From Gorsachius magnificus (Eukaryota > Chordata > Aves > Pelecaniformes > Ardeidae), in the NCBI GenBank assembly GCA_034008185.1, contig CM067087.1:46854090-46918089 (forward strand): a stretch of 64,000 bases of DNA. The letters are read 5' to 3'. How positions within the stretch are numbered: the stretch's first letter is position 1; each line of letters begins with the position of its first letter. A program made the translations under genes and the position numbers. A model generated the notes under the pieces. The model saw only the letters and a program-made list of their open reading frames with translations. It had not been told where the DNA came from and searched no databases. Of the stretch, positions 61,715 through 64,000 are shown one piece after another.

Positions 61715-64000
61715 GTATGGTGTTCCACACATTCTTCATTTGAACGAAAATGGTAATCTCGCATTGCTTGCTTTTCAAAACTGTCATGCTCTTTTAAAAA
61801 CCATTCCAGTGAGTATCCAAGATTAAAGCTGGTTTTTCTCATCCTTTCTGCAGCAAACATTAATTCATTACAATACAAGAGGTCATTAGAATGCAGCGCT
61901 GTAGCGCTTCTGTCATGACATCACTGCTAACAAGATGTACGGTGTGATGGCAACTCAGGCAGCATGGCAGATACTTGTGTTAGACGGTACAGTAAGCTTT
62001 CAGAAGAAGAAAATACTTTGAAGTCTAATACTGCTTGACAAGCTCCACCTATATTTTATTTAAAACTTTTTACAGTTCATTGAAGATTCCAAATGATACA
62101 AGCTACTGTGTAGCGTTATTTAACATATTTCATTATATAGCATTGTTCTTGGGTGCATTTCAACCAGTCCAAGGCAGTACAGTGGGGTGAATGAGAGGGC
62201 CTTAGTCAGTCGCCATTCGTAACATCTTGGCTCTACTTAGAAATATTCTCCAATATGTGTTCAGCTGCACTACCCAGGCTGATTTTAAGATGTCATCATC
62301 ACTCCGTCTTTCACTTTCTAAGAAAGAAGTCTACAGGTCTGTGTCTCTCACCATAGATTCCTCAAAAAAAAACCCAAAAAAAAAAACAAACCAAAACTTA
62401 GAGTGATCAGGAGCTTAAAAAAAGTTTGAAAAGACAGAATTGGCCAAGCCTGCCCTGAGTAAGGCCTGGCCCTCTGGCTGTTTTGGAGAAGTAGTAAAGT
62501 GTGTGCGTGTGCTTCAGTACAGACTGCCTGAAGCCCATCAAGCGGTTTATAGCTTGACCCCAAGGATACATTTTGATGCCCTGGGCTATAGAGTGGGAGC
62601 ATATGCAGGCGCTTTGACTTCACCGGGCCTACTGGGATTATTTGGAAGGACTCTGCAGATGAAGATAGCCAATGGCTCATCCATATGGCCCATTAGGAGC
62701 CTTCCCCAGGTAAAACTGTCCCTGAAGCCATGCCCAGGTGTTACTTCGGAGGAGATTGATCGGCATGCTCAAAAAAGAGAGCTCAAAGCAAACTGACATA
62801 GATACACAGGAGACAGAGCCAGGGCACAGAAGTGAATGAGGCACCTGTGCTATTTAGGAATATAAATGTACTTGCAGCCAGAACTAGTGAAAGTACCATA
62901 AACCAGTACTTTGTTGTAGTTGATGGGAAAAATTGTCAAATGTCTTGTGGAAGTGGGTGTTTCAAGTGGGCACAACATAGACAGATGGTAGAGGTAGACT
63001 TTGGAAGAAAAGCAGAATGCTACAGCATCAGGAGGAAGAGATTCTTCCAAGCATTAGGAATGGTGTAAAACAAATGCAGTCATCTTCTAACAAAAACAAA
63101 AGAGGAAAAAAAAATCCCTACAGCTATAATAAAGAAAATATAATAATGATATTTGGGAAGGGACTAATTTGCTTCATTCCTGCTGTGACTGGATTTATAA
63201 TATAAAGAAATAAACCCAAATGTGATTAAATAAAGTCTAATATTCCAGGTTTAGCACTGCTGTCTTTCTTGTCTGAACTGGTATGGTGTTGCAAAGGAGC
63301 CATAAAACTGCATAACGAGATGTGATGTGCCTGCGTTGCATGGCAAAGGCACATTGTTGAATCTGGCCCAGTTCTTTATTTGTACAAATAAATTATGCCA
63401 AAACATAGGATTCCAGTAACAGGGGTTTTGAGGCGTTCTAATATTTAAATTCTTGCAGTGCTTGAAGTATTAAGTTTCTTATTCATCAAGGCATAATTGG
63501 TAGATACGCGGGTATAATGTGAGTTAAATTTTGCACCGTCCTGCTCTCAGCAGTACTTCGGCGCAGAGCGCGGTGTTCAGACTGGCAAAGCAGATAGCGC
63601 GGAAGTGAAAATTTTGTCATTTTTCCCCTCCTGATTTCATTACATTCGATACAAGATTTAACAGTAGATGAGAGGGTTACTTCGGAGTTTGTGGGAAAAC
63701 ACTGGACTTGAGGAAATTCTTTACAACGAGGGTGGTGAAACACTGGAACAGGTTGCCCAGAGAGGTGGTGGAGGCCCCATCCCTGGGACCATTCCAGGCC
63801 AGGTTGGATGGGGCTCTGAGCAACCTGATGTGGTTCAAGGTGTCCCTGCTCCTGCAGGGGGGTTGGACTGGGTGGCCTCTGGGGGTCCCTTCCAACCCAA
63901 AACATTCTATGATTCTATGATTCTATGACTTTACTCTGAACTATTTTACCTGACATCAGCTGGAGTACACAACGGTAAAGTACAGCGTATGTGTCATCAT
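61715..64000 (+). other. NAALADL2: NAALADL2 intron, 5' part (3' end outside window)
   Basis: This stretch starts at the GTATGG donor of the third exon. It should lead to the terminal coding exon, which I did not find here. It contains a sense CR1 tail at 63700-63927. An overlapping pair of opposite-strand open frames near 62348-62796 has no motif I recognise. Confidence 0.75.
63700..63927 (+). mobile_element. CR1 3' fragment, sense
   Basis: About 228 bp from ACTGGACTTGAGGAAATTC to a tail of three perfect ATTCTATG units at 63904-63927. It has the GATGTGGTTCAAGGTGTCCC block, so it groups with 54604-55521 rather than with 28350-29510. Confidence 0.95.

Noticed and set aside
61715..64000. Terminal coding exon of NAALADL2
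   Set aside because: No acceptor followed by a frame resembling the expected C-terminal helices was found, so I infer it is beyond the window.
1..64000. CRISPR arrays, bacterial operons, or an anti-phage or toxin system
   Set aside because: Sequence is intronic vertebrate DNA with CR1 repeats and spliced exons; the only short tandem arrays are a minisatellite, a microsatellite and CR1 tails.

Overview
The window is vertebrate, almost certainly avian, nuclear DNA. The main evidence is a set of twelve CR1 LINE fragments ending in the CR1-type 8-bp tail (ATTCTATG)n or its variants, plus a solo LTR of a type common in birds (a Neoaves-type bird is my guess from memory, not shown). There is no bacterial-style gene organisation. 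Nearly all of the 64 kb is intron.

The only host gene I can support is on the + strand. Three short exons with good splice sites (8816-8911, 51668-51761, 61516-61714) join in compatible phases (0/0, 0/1, 1/2). They give 129 contiguous residues of a transferrin-receptor-like dimerisation domain. The sequence fits the C-terminal part of NAALADL2, the catalytically inactive, glutamate-carboxypeptidase-II-like type II membrane protein. The introns are 42.8 kb and 9.8 kb, in keeping with the very large size known for this gene in human. The exon before 8816 and the terminal coding exon after 61714 were not found and probably lie outside the window.

Layout: 1-8815 is the end of an upstream intron with two CR1 fragments and a 20-bp minisatellite. 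8912-51667 is a giant intron; its first 19.4 kb has no CR1, then come a 1.2-kb CR1 with reverse-transcriptase coding remnant (28350-29510), a cluster of three CR1 tails (34.3-35.4 kb), and scattered older and younger tails. 51762-61515 holds a 0.9-kb antisense CR1 (54604-55521), a complete solo LTR with a perfect 5-bp target duplication (56558-57119), and a short antisense CR1 just before the third exon. 61715-64000 is the start of the next intron, with a sense CR1 near its end.

I found no convincing unknown multi-gene system. The points most worth a second look are the frameshift shared by two CR1 copies, inverted CR1s flanking the third exon, an open reading frame running from that exon into its intron, the minisatellite fused to a CR1 tail, small CpG-dense pockets deep in the intron, and CpG-free AT-rich blocks that may be conserved non-coding elements.
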